Origin: Miscanthus floridulus
Taxonomy: Eukaryota; Streptophyta; Magnoliopsida; Poales; Poaceae
Length of the DNA: 64,000 nucleotides
Assembly (NCBI RefSeq): GCF_019320115.1
Contig: NC_089598.1
Location: forward strand, 32,011,983 to 32,075,982
Reading direction: 5' to 3'
The notes below the pieces were generated by a model. The model saw only the letters and a program-made list of their open reading frames with translations, was not told where the DNA came from and did no database searches. Shown here piece after piece: positions 26,094-38,400 of this stretch (position 1 is its first letter; each line of letters begins with the position of its first letter). Position numbers and translations under genes: made by a program.

Positions 26094-26098
26094 GAAGG
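26094..26098 (+). repeat. Target-site duplication of element C (right copy, GAAGG)
   Basis: It matches 17089-17093. Removing C and one copy restores continuity of the 5' LTR of B with its 3' LTR around 36513-36517. Confidence 0.92.
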
Positions 26099-29000
26099 GA
26101 GCGGGAGAAAGAAGAAGGAGCCGCCGACGGAGCACCTCCGAAACCACCGAAGCAAGGACGACGCCACAACGCCGCAAGGCACTGCACGACTTCCGGAGCT
26201 ACATGGCCGCAACTCGCCACTGCACCGCTATCCATTCGACTCCAACACCAATGGTGAGCCCCTGGTTCTTCCTCTGCTCGCCGCCGGACTCTGCCACTCC
26301 GGCCATGGCGCTCCACACAGTGAGTGCGTAGGCCAAGGCCATCTCCGGCCGCTGGGAACACACGCACCCACGCACACATCCACGACCACGCTGTGACCAC
26401 CCCACCGGAGCCCCGTAGATCACCCGCGCGCCTCGCCATCATCACCATGTCGCCATGGCCATCGAGAAGTCCCTACCGGCCACCTGGGAACCCGAAGCCT
26501 CGCCTTGAGCCCTGGACGCCTTCGTCGTGCACCCACGAATCCACAGAAGCCTTTACCCGCCCAGCCGAGCCATCAGGAAGCCTGCACGCGCAACTTCACC
26601 ATCGGCAAGCGCCACCGTTTGCCGTGGCCAGCGCCTTGGTGAGCCCCGGCCACCACCTAGACCCCACCATCACAGTCGCCGAGACCTGGCAGTGTTTTTC
26701 CCCTCGTCAATTGGGCGCTAGCGTCGCTGCGGAAGCTTGCCGGTGAGCACGTCGCCCATGGGAACACGCCGGCAAGGAAGCAGGGGAAAATTCCGTCGGC
26801 GGCCGTCCGCGCCTGCACCCGGTGTACATGGACCGCGCATGAAAGAAGAAGGGTGGACTCGGTCCACCGTAGACCTGTCTGCGGTCCAGGGACCAGCACC
26901 TCTTGGTCCACCGTGAGCCACGCTCACGCCCGCGAGCCGTGGACCATGGCCTAGTAGAGGCCCAAGGACGTGACGTGGCAGCGCCACAGCGTGCCACGTG
27001 GTGGGCCAAGCCCGGCCCAGATCCAGCCCTGTCCAGGCCCAGTCGAGACTCAGCCCGTATTGACTGTTGACCGGTCAACGTCGACCGTTGACCTAGACCC
27101 ACATGTCAGCAACACCGAGTCGCTGTACCCACTTGCCAGTGGGTGACGTCATGCTGACATCGTGATGACATCACGCGGGACCCACACGTCAGAAGCCAAT
27201 ACAGCCAGGGTGACGTCATGCTGACATCACAATGACATCATCTGCTGACGTCAGCAACCCTAGCCCCACACGTTAGTGACCCCGACCGTTGACCATAGAC
27301 CGTTGACCATTGACTCACCGTTGACTGACGTTGACTTTGACCGGACCCACATGCCAGTGACCCAAGAGCCCCTGGCCCACTTGTCAGAACTGATGACGTT
27401 GCTAACGTCATGCTGACATCAGCTGGACCCCACCTGTCAGCTCAGAATCGAGACGATGACGTCATGCTGACGTCAGCATGCCACATGGACCAGCCACAGC
27501 GTGACACGTGTCAACCCAGGATTAATTCAGCCTTTTCCATTTTCAGAAATAGATTTAATCTTCAGAAATTCATAACTAATTCATACGATCTCAGAAAAAT
27601 ATGAAACTAGGACCAAAATTCATCTAAAATCGAGCTCTACGCAATGAACCCATGTTTGAGTGCATTTGGCTCTTTTGAATTTTCATTGCTTCTTTGTGCT
27701 ATTCTATAGATGTCGCTAACGCGACAATAATACGATCGTTTGCAGACTCGGAGGAGAACCTGACGGATGAGGATCGTGAGTACCGTGAGGAGTACGGAGA
27801 CGACTATACTGAAGGTGCCACATCCCACCCAATCTCGTAGCACCTATTACGCATGACTAATATAGAACTGCTATTGCTTTATTTTACTGCTACAGTCATA
27901 TTATGATAGGACTTGCATGGTAGTATGCTTACTTGAAGACCTTTACCTTAACGCAACCTTACCCCTGCATACCCTGCTATTAGGCTAGACACGCGCTTAC
28001 TGCTATATATTTCATTATTTATACTTCTACTACGCTTATACTACATGCGTGGTGGAAACAGGTGTTATCTGGACTATGGGGAGAGTGCTGCGTGTGCGAC
28101 TTGGGTGTGTGGAGGGTGAGGGTTGAGTCGACCAAGTTGGAGTATACGACGAGCCTGGGGCAAGTCTTGCCATGGGGTGCTATCTAGGCACCCCTGGAAA
28201 TGGATACCTGTGGTGGGTAAATGGTATATGAGGTGGTCCTGGGTGTGAACCTATGACGGGAGGAGCCTGGGATGGAGGTGCTGTGGTGGCACGGTAACTG
28301 GAAACCCTAATGGAGACATTCTGGCTTGGTCACCCCTAAGGACTTACTAGTACTCAGATTCACCGGGAAGCCTTACGTACCACTCGCCCTATATGGTGCG
28401 GGACGGCCGGACTACTTGGTTGGATATTGCCACTACTGCTAGGTTGATAGCGGACAGTGCGAGGGAGGTACGAGGTGCGGAGGATCCCCCACACCCTTCC
28501 GAGACTTCATGGAGACCTTGTGGACCTGGCTCATGACTCATAGTTTCAGCCACCCCAGACTAGACTTGGGGTGTACCAGGGCTAAATGGTAGAGTGACAT
28601 TATCCTAGGCTAGCAAGCGGCCGGAATTAGCCCAGTTGACGACGATCAGCGAGGAAGGCGGATCTTGTGGTTATGTAAAACCTCTGCAGAGTGTATGGTT
28701 GATCGATCAATACATGTGCCGACTTGTCGGCTATGGACCTTTTCTGGGTTTCGCTTAAACTAGATAGAGAGATGAGTCCTTCTCTTCTCCCCCTGTGAGT
28801 GAGTGTCGGTCATAGCCAGGGGCTACAGGCCTTGAGACAGTGCTGAGAGGGAGTTAGCCCATCGACTGAGTGATGGTATGGTGATGGTGTGGAGATGGTG
28901 GTATATCGATGCCAGGATCGAAACCTGGCTCTGGAATGGGAATGGAATGGAATGTGTGTGGGAATGGTGTTTAAACTTGACCAATTAATATTATATACTT

Positions 29001-29417
29001 GATATGCTTTTGCATAGGAAACCCTAGACTTATAGGTTCATTTTGACTATATCCAACTTGCATCCAATTTCCACAAAACAATGCTCATAGGGTTGGGAGT
29101 GGCCAGTACAAATCGTACTGATAAATTTTGGCACACAGGTTCTGTTGAGGAGTATAGCTCCGAGGAGTTTGACGGATAAGGGGTTCGTGCCTATGCTCGA
29201 GTTTGGCGATCTATCTTCAAGCTGTTCTGAGTGAATGCTACTTTTGATTCTGCCAATGCGGCGATGTAATAATTTATGTAATTCCGCACTATTTTATACT
29301 CTGATATTATGTTGTATGGATGTGATATTCGACTGGAATTTGGGTAATATGATCTTCAACGGTCTTATTACACTTCGACTCTGTGGATTTCCCTTCGCGG
29401 AAATCGAGGTTGTTTCA
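26099..29417 (+). repeat. 5' LTR of element B, second part
   Basis: It continues the LTR after element C and ends GTTGTTTCA, as the 3' LTR does at 39824. It includes a GC-rich block, the TTGAC/TGACGTCA array at 27060-27475, a small stem hairpin (29104-29120) about 300 bp before the LTR end, and an ACACAG acceptor-like sequence just after it. Together with 16048-17093 it gives an LTR of about 4.37 kb. Confidence 0.93.
27060..27475 (+). repeat. Array of TTGAC (W-box-like) and TGACGTCA motifs in the LTR of B
   Basis: TTGAC occurs nine times on the plus strand (27060, 27067, 27088, 27289, 27303, 27310, 27321, 27331, 27337). The palindrome TGACGTCA occurs five times (27144, 27211, 27246, 27457, 27468), several within a recurring GACGTCATGCTGAC unit. 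TTGAC is the WRKY core and TGACG the TGA/bZIP core in plants. The block is repeated with changes in the 3' LTR (about 37480-37880). It lies about 1 kb downstream of the TATA box, so it would be transcribed. Confidence 0.75.
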
Positions 29418-29419
29418 GT

Positions 29420-29431
29420 TGGTATCAGAGC
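29420..29431 (+). promoter_or_regulatory. Primer binding site of element B
   Basis: TGGTATCAGAGC starts two bases after the 5' LTR end at 29417 and matches initiator tRNA-Met. Confidence 0.93.
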
Positions 29432-29584
29432 CATACTTGACCATAGGACGAAACCCTTAGGAATGGACGATAGAATAGGACGTGAACAGCCCTTCTTTTG
29501 GTTATATACCGACCCTGCATTTACTTTTATGCAAGGCTTATCTAAATATTGACCTGCTAACACCTGATTCCTTAAAACATGTAG

Positions 29585-30474
29585 ATGGCAATGAACGTCG
29601 ACTGGCCGCCTCTAGGACTGCTACCCTAGGACCACGCCAATCTTACCTTTGACCTACGTGAGCTCAGGGGTTTTGCACAGACCCTCTGCCAAGTTCTCGT
29701 CACGTTAGGAGTCCCCGATGAGCTTGTCAAGGTCACCTGCACCGGGAAGCCAGCTCAGGAAGGAGGAATCGAAGGACCGATTGTCACCTCAGTTGAGTTC
29801 CCAGCGAGCACTACCTTACCTTCTATCCTAGCTTTCACCAAGATGACTACAGAGGACACAGTCGAGGAGGGACTGCGAGCTATCTCACACAAGGCACTTC
29901 GTAGAGTGATGAGAGACCACTATGAGCACCTGAAGACAACAGAGTTCCATCTACTTCCCTAGGCCCTCGACCTCAGCCTTACCCCTAGTGAGCAGAGTTT
30001 CACAGCCGGTAGAGTTATCCTTGCCGAGGAGGATAGATGCCTTCGCGTCTCAGCTATCCGCCTACTGGAGCAGGACAGGTACGTGACCCAGCTGGAGTAG
30101 AGGAGTTTAGGAAGAAGGCCGTTCGCAACCAGGGTCACCTGATCGAGGCACTCAGGCAGGCCGAGTACCTACAGGACAAGTGTGAGAGGACATGGCAGGC
30201 TTGGCAGAAGTCTGACAAGAAGCGCCTCAGGGAGATGAAGGGTATGTGGGATCAGCTACCCAAGGAGATTCACAGCAAGACGAAGCCTAGGATAGAGGAG
30301 TTTGAGTTGGCCCCGACTCGCCTCAACCTAGACGCCTACCGTACCCTACCTGGAGCTAAGCCTACTGAGGAGCTTGCCAAGGCATTGAAGTACGTGTCCC
30401 AACTTCACAAGTCTGACGAGGAGATTGAGATCGAGAACAGTCGTATCCTAGCTGCGGTGTACGAGTTAGAGTAG
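29585..30474 (+). pseudogene. Extra ORF upstream of gag in element B, broken
   Basis: A reading frame of roughly 290 codons begins at ATG 29585, between the PBS and gag, on the coding strand. It is interrupted by TAG at 29627-29629 and by a second TAG (after the EFHLLP stretch near 29957), both where CAG would fit. A frameshift around 30085-30100 moves it into the frame that stays open to TAG 30472-30474. The second half is charged and probably helical (runs such as EEFRKKAVRNQ and KKRLREMKGMW). It resembles neither Gag nor Pol and I do not recognise a domain. Gag starts separately at 30799, 320 bp downstream. It could be a lineage-specific accessory protein or a captured host gene fragment. 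Confidence 0.6.
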
Positions 30475-30798
30475 ATGACCCTGCGTGGTCATGAGTCATG
30501 TCAGTAGCTTCCGTAAGTTGTACCCCATGATGTACCCCTTATGAGATGTATTATGAGACATTATACGTAGTACAATTCTCGCACGTCTTCAAGTGTAGCT
30601 ACTGGAGATGATGCCATGTAATAAAACCCATGTAATGAATGTTTTGGATCTTATTACATCTCATGGATCTTATTGCTTCTTTGTAATGAGTGTTGGATAG
30701 TATAAATGCTTTTCTTTAAATCGTCAAAATCATGTAATCATATTGAATTATAAGCACTTATGGCATAAACACTAAATTCTCTATGATCCGTGTTGTAG
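30475..30798 (+). other. Spacer between the extra ORF and gag
   Basis: About 320 bp of AT-rich sequence with no ORF; I see nothing else in it. How ribosomes would reach gag downstream of the extra ORF is not evident. An internal start or splicing would be needed. Confidence 0.5.
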
Positions 30799-33700
30799 AT
30801 GCCGAACCGCCGATCTAATCACCTAATGAACCATAGACGTGCGCCCACCCCTGAACCAGTTGAACCAAATGGGGGGCATGGTGGCAACAACCGTGGCCGT
30901 GGCCATGGCCGTGGACGTGGAGGGATACCCTTCCACCTAGAGAATACTCCACCGCCTAAGGAGAACATTCCTCCACCACCACCGAACCTAGCAGAAGTAA
31001 TGGCACAACAGACCCAGCTTCTTGCAGCTCTTGTTGAAGGAGCAAACCGTCGCCAGGGAGGTCAGCAGAATGACTTCCAAAGGAAGCTGGAAGGATTTCA
31101 GAAGCTAAGGCCACCTACCTGTGATGGCACCGACCCTGACCCGCTTGTAGCCGATGACTGGCTCAAGGAAATGGAGAAGAAGCTTGACCTCACTACTTTC
31201 ACCGACGATGAGTGTGTCAGAGCAGCCACACACCAGCTCACAGGTGCAGCACGCGCCTGGTGGGACAGTTTCAGTGATTCCCATGAGGACCCTGCCAACA
31301 TCTTATGGGATGAGTTCGCCGAAGCATTCACTAAGTATCACATTCCCAAGGGTGTCATGGAGGCCAAAGCTGAGGAGTTCCACAACATCAAGATGGGAAA
31401 AGACAGGGTGACTGAGTACACTACTCGTTTCACCAACCTTCTACGCTATGCACCTTCCTATGTTGTGAACTCTGAGAAGGAGAAGCTGTACTATTACCGC
31501 AAGGGACTTAACCCACACATCAAGCTGAAGTTTGGCGGTATTGAGAGTAACACGTTGCGTGCTCTGGTGGATCGCTGCATCCAGATTGAGAAGGACTGTG
31601 CTGAAGCTGGAGAAGAGTACAGGGAGAGCAAGCGTAAGCCGGAAGAGTCCTTCCGTGGACGTGATCGCAAGAGGTTCCGCAGAGATGCACCATCCAGGGA
31701 ACGTTCTCGCCACAACAAGGATGACAACCCTAGATCGAGTAGGGGTAGTGGAGGCTACACCGCCAAATACTCTTGCCCTGCTCAGGATCGTTACACCCGG
31801 GACCATTATGCTTAGGACTGCAACACTTAGGACCGTTTCAATCGTTCCCGCTCAGCGAATGAACACCCAGCACAGAACCGCTCCGCACCAAGCACTGGAA
31901 ACTGGAAGGCACCCGCGCCAACCCCTATAGGTGGTATGCCATTCACCTACTTTGCTTGTGGCCAACCAGGTCACAAAGCCACTGAGTGCCCTCAGAACTT
32001 AGCTGCTCAGAAGTCTTAGTTCAAGGGATCTGCTACTCGTGGACGTCTCAACCATCTAGACGTCGAGGAAGCACAAGCTGCCCCTGACGTGGTGTACGGT
32101 ATGTTTTTAGTTAATGGCAATACTGCATTAGTTCTATTTGACTCAGGAGCAACTTGTTCTTACATATCATCCAAATTTGCACGAGAGCATGACCTGCCTG
32201 TAACCCCACGTGAAAAGCCTATCATCACCAGCTCACCTTTAGGAGATCTAAAGTGCACCCACATCTGTAAGGGAGTGAGTCTTACCATTGAGGGTCTTAT
32301 CTTTAAAGCCGACCTAACCCTGTTACCTTCCACAAACCTAGATGTCATCTTAGGTATGGATTGGTTAACCATTCACTGAGGTATCATATCATGTTCACCT
32401 AGATATGTCCAAGCAACCCACCCATCAGGCCAAGTCATTAGATGTGAACCCTAGTCCGAAAAGTCCACCTCTATCCTATGTGCCCTTAAAGCCATTTCAG
32501 AATCATAGAAAGAGGAGAAGATAGTTCATAATGTGCCTGGGGTCAGAGACTATCCCAATGTATTCCCTGAAGAATTACCGGGTATGCCACCAGACCGTGA
32601 TGTAGAGTTCATCATTGATCTTTTGCCGGGAACAGGACCCATTGCCAAGAGACCCTATCGCATGTCAGTTGATGAACTGGCTGAGCTCAAGAAACAGCTT
32701 GATGAACTCATCTCGAAGGGATATATTAGACCCAGTGCTTCACCCTGGGGATCCCCTGTTCTGTTTGTCAAGAAGAAGGATGGCTCAATGAGAATGTGCA
32801 TTGATTACCGAAACTTGAACGCAGTCACCATCAAGAACAAGTACCCCCTGCCAAGGATTGATGATATGCTTGATCAGCTTCGAGGTGCCAAGTATTTCTC
32901 CAAGATTGATCTCAGATCTAGCTACCATCAGATGAAGATTCGAGAGAGTGACATCCCGAAGACAGCTTTTGTGACTAGGTATGGTCAGTTTGAGTTCACC
33001 GTGGTGTCCTTTGGACTCACGAATGCTCCCGCATACTTCATGAACATGATGAATAAGGTTTTCATGGATGAACTGGATAAGTTCGTGGTAGTATTCATTG
33101 ATGACATCCTTGTCTATTCATCCACCGCTGAAGAACATGAACATCATCTGAGAACCGTGCTTGAGAAACTAGCCCAACATCAGCTCAACGCAAAGTTCAG
33201 CAAATGCGAGTTTTGGCTACAGAAAGTTGCCTTCCTAGGCCATGTACTATCAGTTGAAGGTGTTGTAGTTGACCCAGCTAAGATTGAAGTTGTGAAAGAG
33301 TGAGATCAACCCCATAATGGGATAGAAGTCAGAAGTTTCTTAGGATTGGCTGGATATTATCGCCGATTCATTGAGAACTTCTCCTAGATAGCCCGTCCAA
33401 TGACCAACCTTCTAAAGAAGACTAAAGAGTTTGAATGGACGCCCGAGTGCGAACAAAGCTTCCAGGAATTGAAACAGAAGCTTACCACAACTCCTGTGCT
33501 AGCATTGCCTGATATCAGCAAAGATTTCATGGTCTATTGTGATGCATCCCATCAAGGACTTGGTTGTGTACTGATGCAAGATGGAAAAGTGATAGCATAT
33601 GCGTCTCGATAGTTGAAAGAACATAAGAACCGTTATCCTACTCATGATCTTGAGTTAGCAGTAGTTGTGCATACGTTGAAGATCTGGAGGCACTACTTGA

Positions 33701-35436
33701 TAGGCAACAAGTGTGATATCTATACGGATCACAAGAACTTGAAGTACTTTTTCACTCAAGAAGATCTAAATATGAGGCAACGCCGATGGCTAGAGTTGAT
33801 CAAGGACTATGACCTAGAAATTCACTATCATCCGGGAAAGGCTAATGTAGTCGCAGATGCTCTCAGTCACAAGAGTTACTGTCACACTTTGATCACTAAA
33901 TCCGTACCACCTGAGCTCAAGGAAGAGATTGATGATTTCCAACTAGAGATACTACCGCATGGCTTGTTGAATGAGCTTCGCATACAGTATGATCTCACAG
34001 ATCGTATCCGTCAAGCTCAGAAAGGTTGTGAAGAGATCAAATATCTCCGTGGTCTGATGAAACTAGGCTGCAAGACCAACCACCAGGAAGATGAACAAGG
34101 AACCATCTGGTTCAAGAACAGAATCTGTGTTCCATCTGACCCAGCACTACAGGAGGAAATTCTATTAGAAGCTCACGATTCCAAGTACTGTATTCACTCT
34201 AGAGGTTCAAAGATGTATCAAGACTTGAAGAAACACTTCTGGTGGAAAGGCATGAAGACAGGCATTGCAGGACATGTAGCACGATGTGACACCTGTAATA
34301 GAGTCAAGGCTGAACACCAAAGGCCTGTAGGTTTGCTAAAGCCTCTTGATGTTCCCGAGTGGAAATGGGAGAGTATATCCATGGATTTCATAGTTGGATT
34401 GCCCCGTTCACAGAAAGGCAATGATTCCATCTGGGTGATTGTTGATCGTTTGACCAAGATTGCTCACTTTGTACCAGTTAAGACCAAGACCGATGCCAAA
34501 AGATTAGCAGATCTATATGTTGAGCATATTCTCAGACTGCATGGAGCTCCCTCTAGTATTGTATCTGATCGTGGTCCTCAGTTTGTGTCCCAATTCTGGG
34601 AAGCTCTGCACTAGTTCATTGGAACCAAACTTGATTTCAGTACCACTTATCACCCACAGACAGATGGGCAGACAGAACGAGTGAATCAGATCTTAGAAGA
34701 CATGCTTCGCGCTAGTGTACTGAATTATGGCTCTGATTGGGAGAAATGCCTACCCTATGCAGAGTTCTCTTACAACAACAGCTACCAAGCCAGTATCAAG
34801 ATGTCGCCATTTGAAGCTCTGTATGGCAGACCTTGTAAGACACCTTTGATGTGGTCCCAACCGGGAGAAAGATCGTTCTTTGACTCCGATAAGATTCAAG
34901 ATGCAGAAGAAGGAGTTACGCAAGTAAAGGAGAATTTGAGAATTGCTCAAAGTCGATACAAGAGTTATGCTGACAAAAGGAGAAGAGAACTTGAGTTCAG
35001 TGTGGGAGATTTCGTCTATCTCAAGGTATCCTCGCTACGTGGAACTGTCAGATTCCATGTGAAAGGAAAGCTTGCCCCTAGATTTGTTGGCCCATACAAG
35101 ATTTGCAAGAGGATTGGAAAGCTTGCCTACAAACTTGAGCTACCCGAGGAATTGATGGGTGTACATCCCATATTCCATGTCTCACAGCTACGCAAGTGTT
35201 TGAGAGTGCTCGATGAAGTAGTTCCAACTGATACACTTGACATTCAAGATACACTTGAGTATAAAGAACATCCTATTAGGATTCTGGGCAGAGATACCAA
35301 AGAGACCCGAAGTAAGACTATTCCTATGTGCAAGATCCAATGGAGCAATCACACAGAGAGGGAAGCAACATGGGAGAAAGAGTCTGACCTCTGGCTACAC
35401 TATCCTTACCTCTTCGAAGAGTATATTACGCTTTAA
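30799..35436 (+). pseudogene. gag-pol polyprotein gene of element B, one frame, ten stops
   Basis: From ATG 30799 to TAA 35434-35436 a single frame of 1,546 codons (stop included) holds the whole polyprotein with no frameshift. In order: a Pro/Gly/Arg-rich N-terminus; the Gag capsid region (WDEFAEAFTKYHIP, about residues 170-185); a zinc knuckle near 31951 whose first Cys is Tyr; an aspartic protease (LFDSGATC, about residue 447); RT with [11 protein letters not shown] near residue 766; RNase H (VYCDASHQGLG); an integrase HHCC region (HFWWKGM... [12 protein letters not shown]); the DDE core ([37 protein letters not shown]); and a terminal chromodomain. In-frame stops: TAG at 31813, 31828, 32017, 32452, 32506, 33385, 33610 and 34612; TGA at 32377 and 33301. 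Intact, it would encode all functions for packaging, reverse transcription and integration. Confidence 0.93.
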
Positions 35437-35470
35437 TCTCGGGGACGAGATTCTGTTAAGGGGGTAGGAC
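35437..35470 (+). promoter_or_regulatory. pol-end palindrome and polypurine tract of element B
   Basis: After the pol stop comes TCTCGGGGACGAGA, then AAGGGGGTAGGAC directly before the 3' LTR. The palindrome and purine tract have the same spacing in elements A and C. Confidence 0.85.
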
Positions 35471-38400
35471 CGTAACAACCCAAAAATCCATACACCCAAA
35501 AATACCAACTACAAATTTTTTCTTAAAACTTCCATGTGTTGATGAGTGTCATGTATAGAAACCCAACCTAAGAAATGCATTAGGTCTAACCCCAACCCAA
35601 GTTAACACATAAGCATGGCATGTCATTAGTTAATTGTGTTTATTTAAATTCTAACAAATAAAGTATTGCATACATTGTTAATTCAAAATGTGATTTGGAT
35701 TTCCATTTGAGTTATGACATGCTTAACAACTCCAATAAAATAATAAACCATGAAATAATTAAAACTCAAACCAAGGAATAAAGGTTTAAAGAGAAAAACT
35801 AATTCTACTTTTGTATAACAAAAACCACACCTATTTTTGTTAAACAAAATAGCTAAATAAATTCCTTGTATTTATATAAGTATGTTGTGGGCCTCATATC
35901 AAAAACTCCAATGAATATGGTGCACCAATTTGGAATCCAAATTTAAAAATCAAAATTGAATTCAAATAAAGAAGAAGGAAAATAAAACAGAAAAAGAAAA
36001 AAGGAAGAAGAAGGCCTCGCAGGCTCGGCCTGCTCGGCCCGTGCCAGCCAGCCAGCCCAACCAGCCTGCCAACCCCCTTCCTGTCTTCCCAGCACACGCG
36101 CCCGGCCCACGAGCCAGCCCAGCACGCCCGCGTGCCCTCCGCTCGCCTGCTGCCGCTGCCACACGGGCCCTACATGTCAGCCCTCCTATTCATCTTCTCC
36201 ACGCCACGCCCCCGACCGCTCACGCTGATTTCCCTCTCCGACTGAGCCCCGACAGCACTGGCAGGGGCGGCCCAGGTGGTCACGCTCGGGGCATGGCCCT
36301 GTCTCCTTGGCACCGTGCCCACGCAACCTCACGCCACCGTAGGTTGCCTCGCACGCCTCTCCACCGATCGATCATCGTCCGCCATGGAAGCTTGGTGCTC
36401 GGCTATAAAAGCCCAGCCTCGGTTGCCCTAGCGCGTTCCCATCGCCTCGCCGCCACTTGGTGGCCACCCTCTACACACCCGAGCCAAGAGAGAGAGCCAA
36501 GAGAGGAAGAAGGAAGGGAGCAGGAGAAAGAAGAAGGAGCCACCGACGGAGCACCTCCGAAGCCACCGGAGCAAGGACGACGCCACAACGCCGCACGGCA
36601 CTGCATGGCTTCTGGAGCTACATGGCCGCAACTCGCCACGCACCGCTATCCATTCGACTCTAACACCAACGGTGAGCCCCCAGTTCTTCCTCTGCTCGCC
36701 GCCAGACTCTGCCACTCCGGCCATGGCGCTCCACACCGTGAGCGCGTAGGCCAAGGCCATCTCCGGCCACTGGGAACACACGCACCCACGCACACATCCG
36801 TGACCACGCTGTGACCACCCCACCAGAGCCCCGTAGATCACCCACACGCCTCGCCATCATCACCATGTTGCCGTGGCCGCCGGGAAGTCCCTACCGGCCA
36901 CCTGGGAACCCAAAGCCTCGCCTTGAGCCCTGGACGTCTTCGCCGCGCACCCATGAATCCGCAGAAGCCTTTACCCACCCAGCCGAGCCATCAGGAAGCC
37001 TGCACGTGTGACTTCACCATCGGCAAGCGTCGCCATTCGCCGTGGCCAGCGCCTTTGGTGAGCCCCGACCGCCACCTAGACCCCACCATCGCAGTCGCCG
37101 AGACCTGGCAGTGTTTTTCCCCTCGTCAATTGGGCGCTAGCGCCGCTGCAGAAGCTTGCCGGTGAGCACGTCGCCGGCGGGAACACGCCGGTAAGGAAGC
37201 AGGGGAAAATTGCCTCACGGGCCATCCACGCCTGCACCCGGTGTACATGGACCGCGCATGAAAGAAGAAGGGTGGACTTGGTCCACCGTAGACCTGTCTG
37301 CGGTCCATGGACCAGCACCTCTTGGTCCACCGTGAGCCACGCTCACGCCCGTGATCCGTGGACCATGGCCCAGTAGAGGCCCAAGGACGTGACGTGGCAG
37401 CGCCACAGCATGCCACGTGGCGGGCCAAGCCCGGCCTAGATCTAGCCCTGTCTAGGCCCAGTCGAGACCCGGCCCGTATTGACCGTTGACCGATCAACAT
37501 CAACTGTTGACCTAGACCCACATGTCAGCGACACCGAGTCACTGGACCCACTTGCTAGTGGGTGACGTCATGCTGACAACGTGATGACGCCACGCGGGAC
37601 CCACACGCCAGAAGCCAATACAGCCAGGGTGACGTCATGCTGACGTCACAATGACATCATCCGCTGACGTCAGCAGCCCTGGCCCCACACGTCAGTGACC
37701 CCGACCATTGACCGTAGACCATTGACCATTGACTCACCGTTGACTGACGTTGACTTTGACCGGACCCACATGTCAGTGACCCAAGAGCCCCTAGGCCCAC
37801 TTGTCAGAACTGATGACGTTGCTAACGTCATGCTGACGTCAGCTGGACCCCACCTGTCAGCTCGGAACCGAGATGATGACGAGCATGCCACGTGGACCAG
37901 CCACAGCGTGACACGTGTCAGCCCAGGATTAATTCAGCCTTTTCCATTTTCAGAAATAGATTTAATCTTCAGAAATTCATAACTAATTCATACGATCTCA
38001 GAAAAATATGAAACTAGGACCAAAATTCATCTAAAATCGAGCTCTACGTAATGAACCCATGTTTGAGTGCATTTGGCTCTTTTGAATTTTCATTGCTTCT
38101 TTGTGCTATTCTATAGATGTCGCTAACGCGACTATAATGCGATCGTTTGCAGACTCGGAGGAGAACCTGACGGACGAGGATCGTGAGTACCGTGAGGAGT
38201 ACGGAGACGACTACACTGAAGGTGCCACATCCCACCCAATCTCGTAGCACCTATTACGCATGGCTAATATAGAACTGCTATTGCTTTACTTTACTGCTAC
38301 AGTCATATTATGATAGGACTTGCATGGTAGTATGCTTACTTGAAGACCTTTACCTTAACGCAACCTTACCCCTGCATACCCTGCTATTAGTCTAGACATG

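Noticed and set aside
36041..36814. 257-codon sense frame in the 3' LTR of B
   Set aside because: It spans the TATA box and is not kept in the 5' LTR copy, so it is unlikely to be a leader protein.
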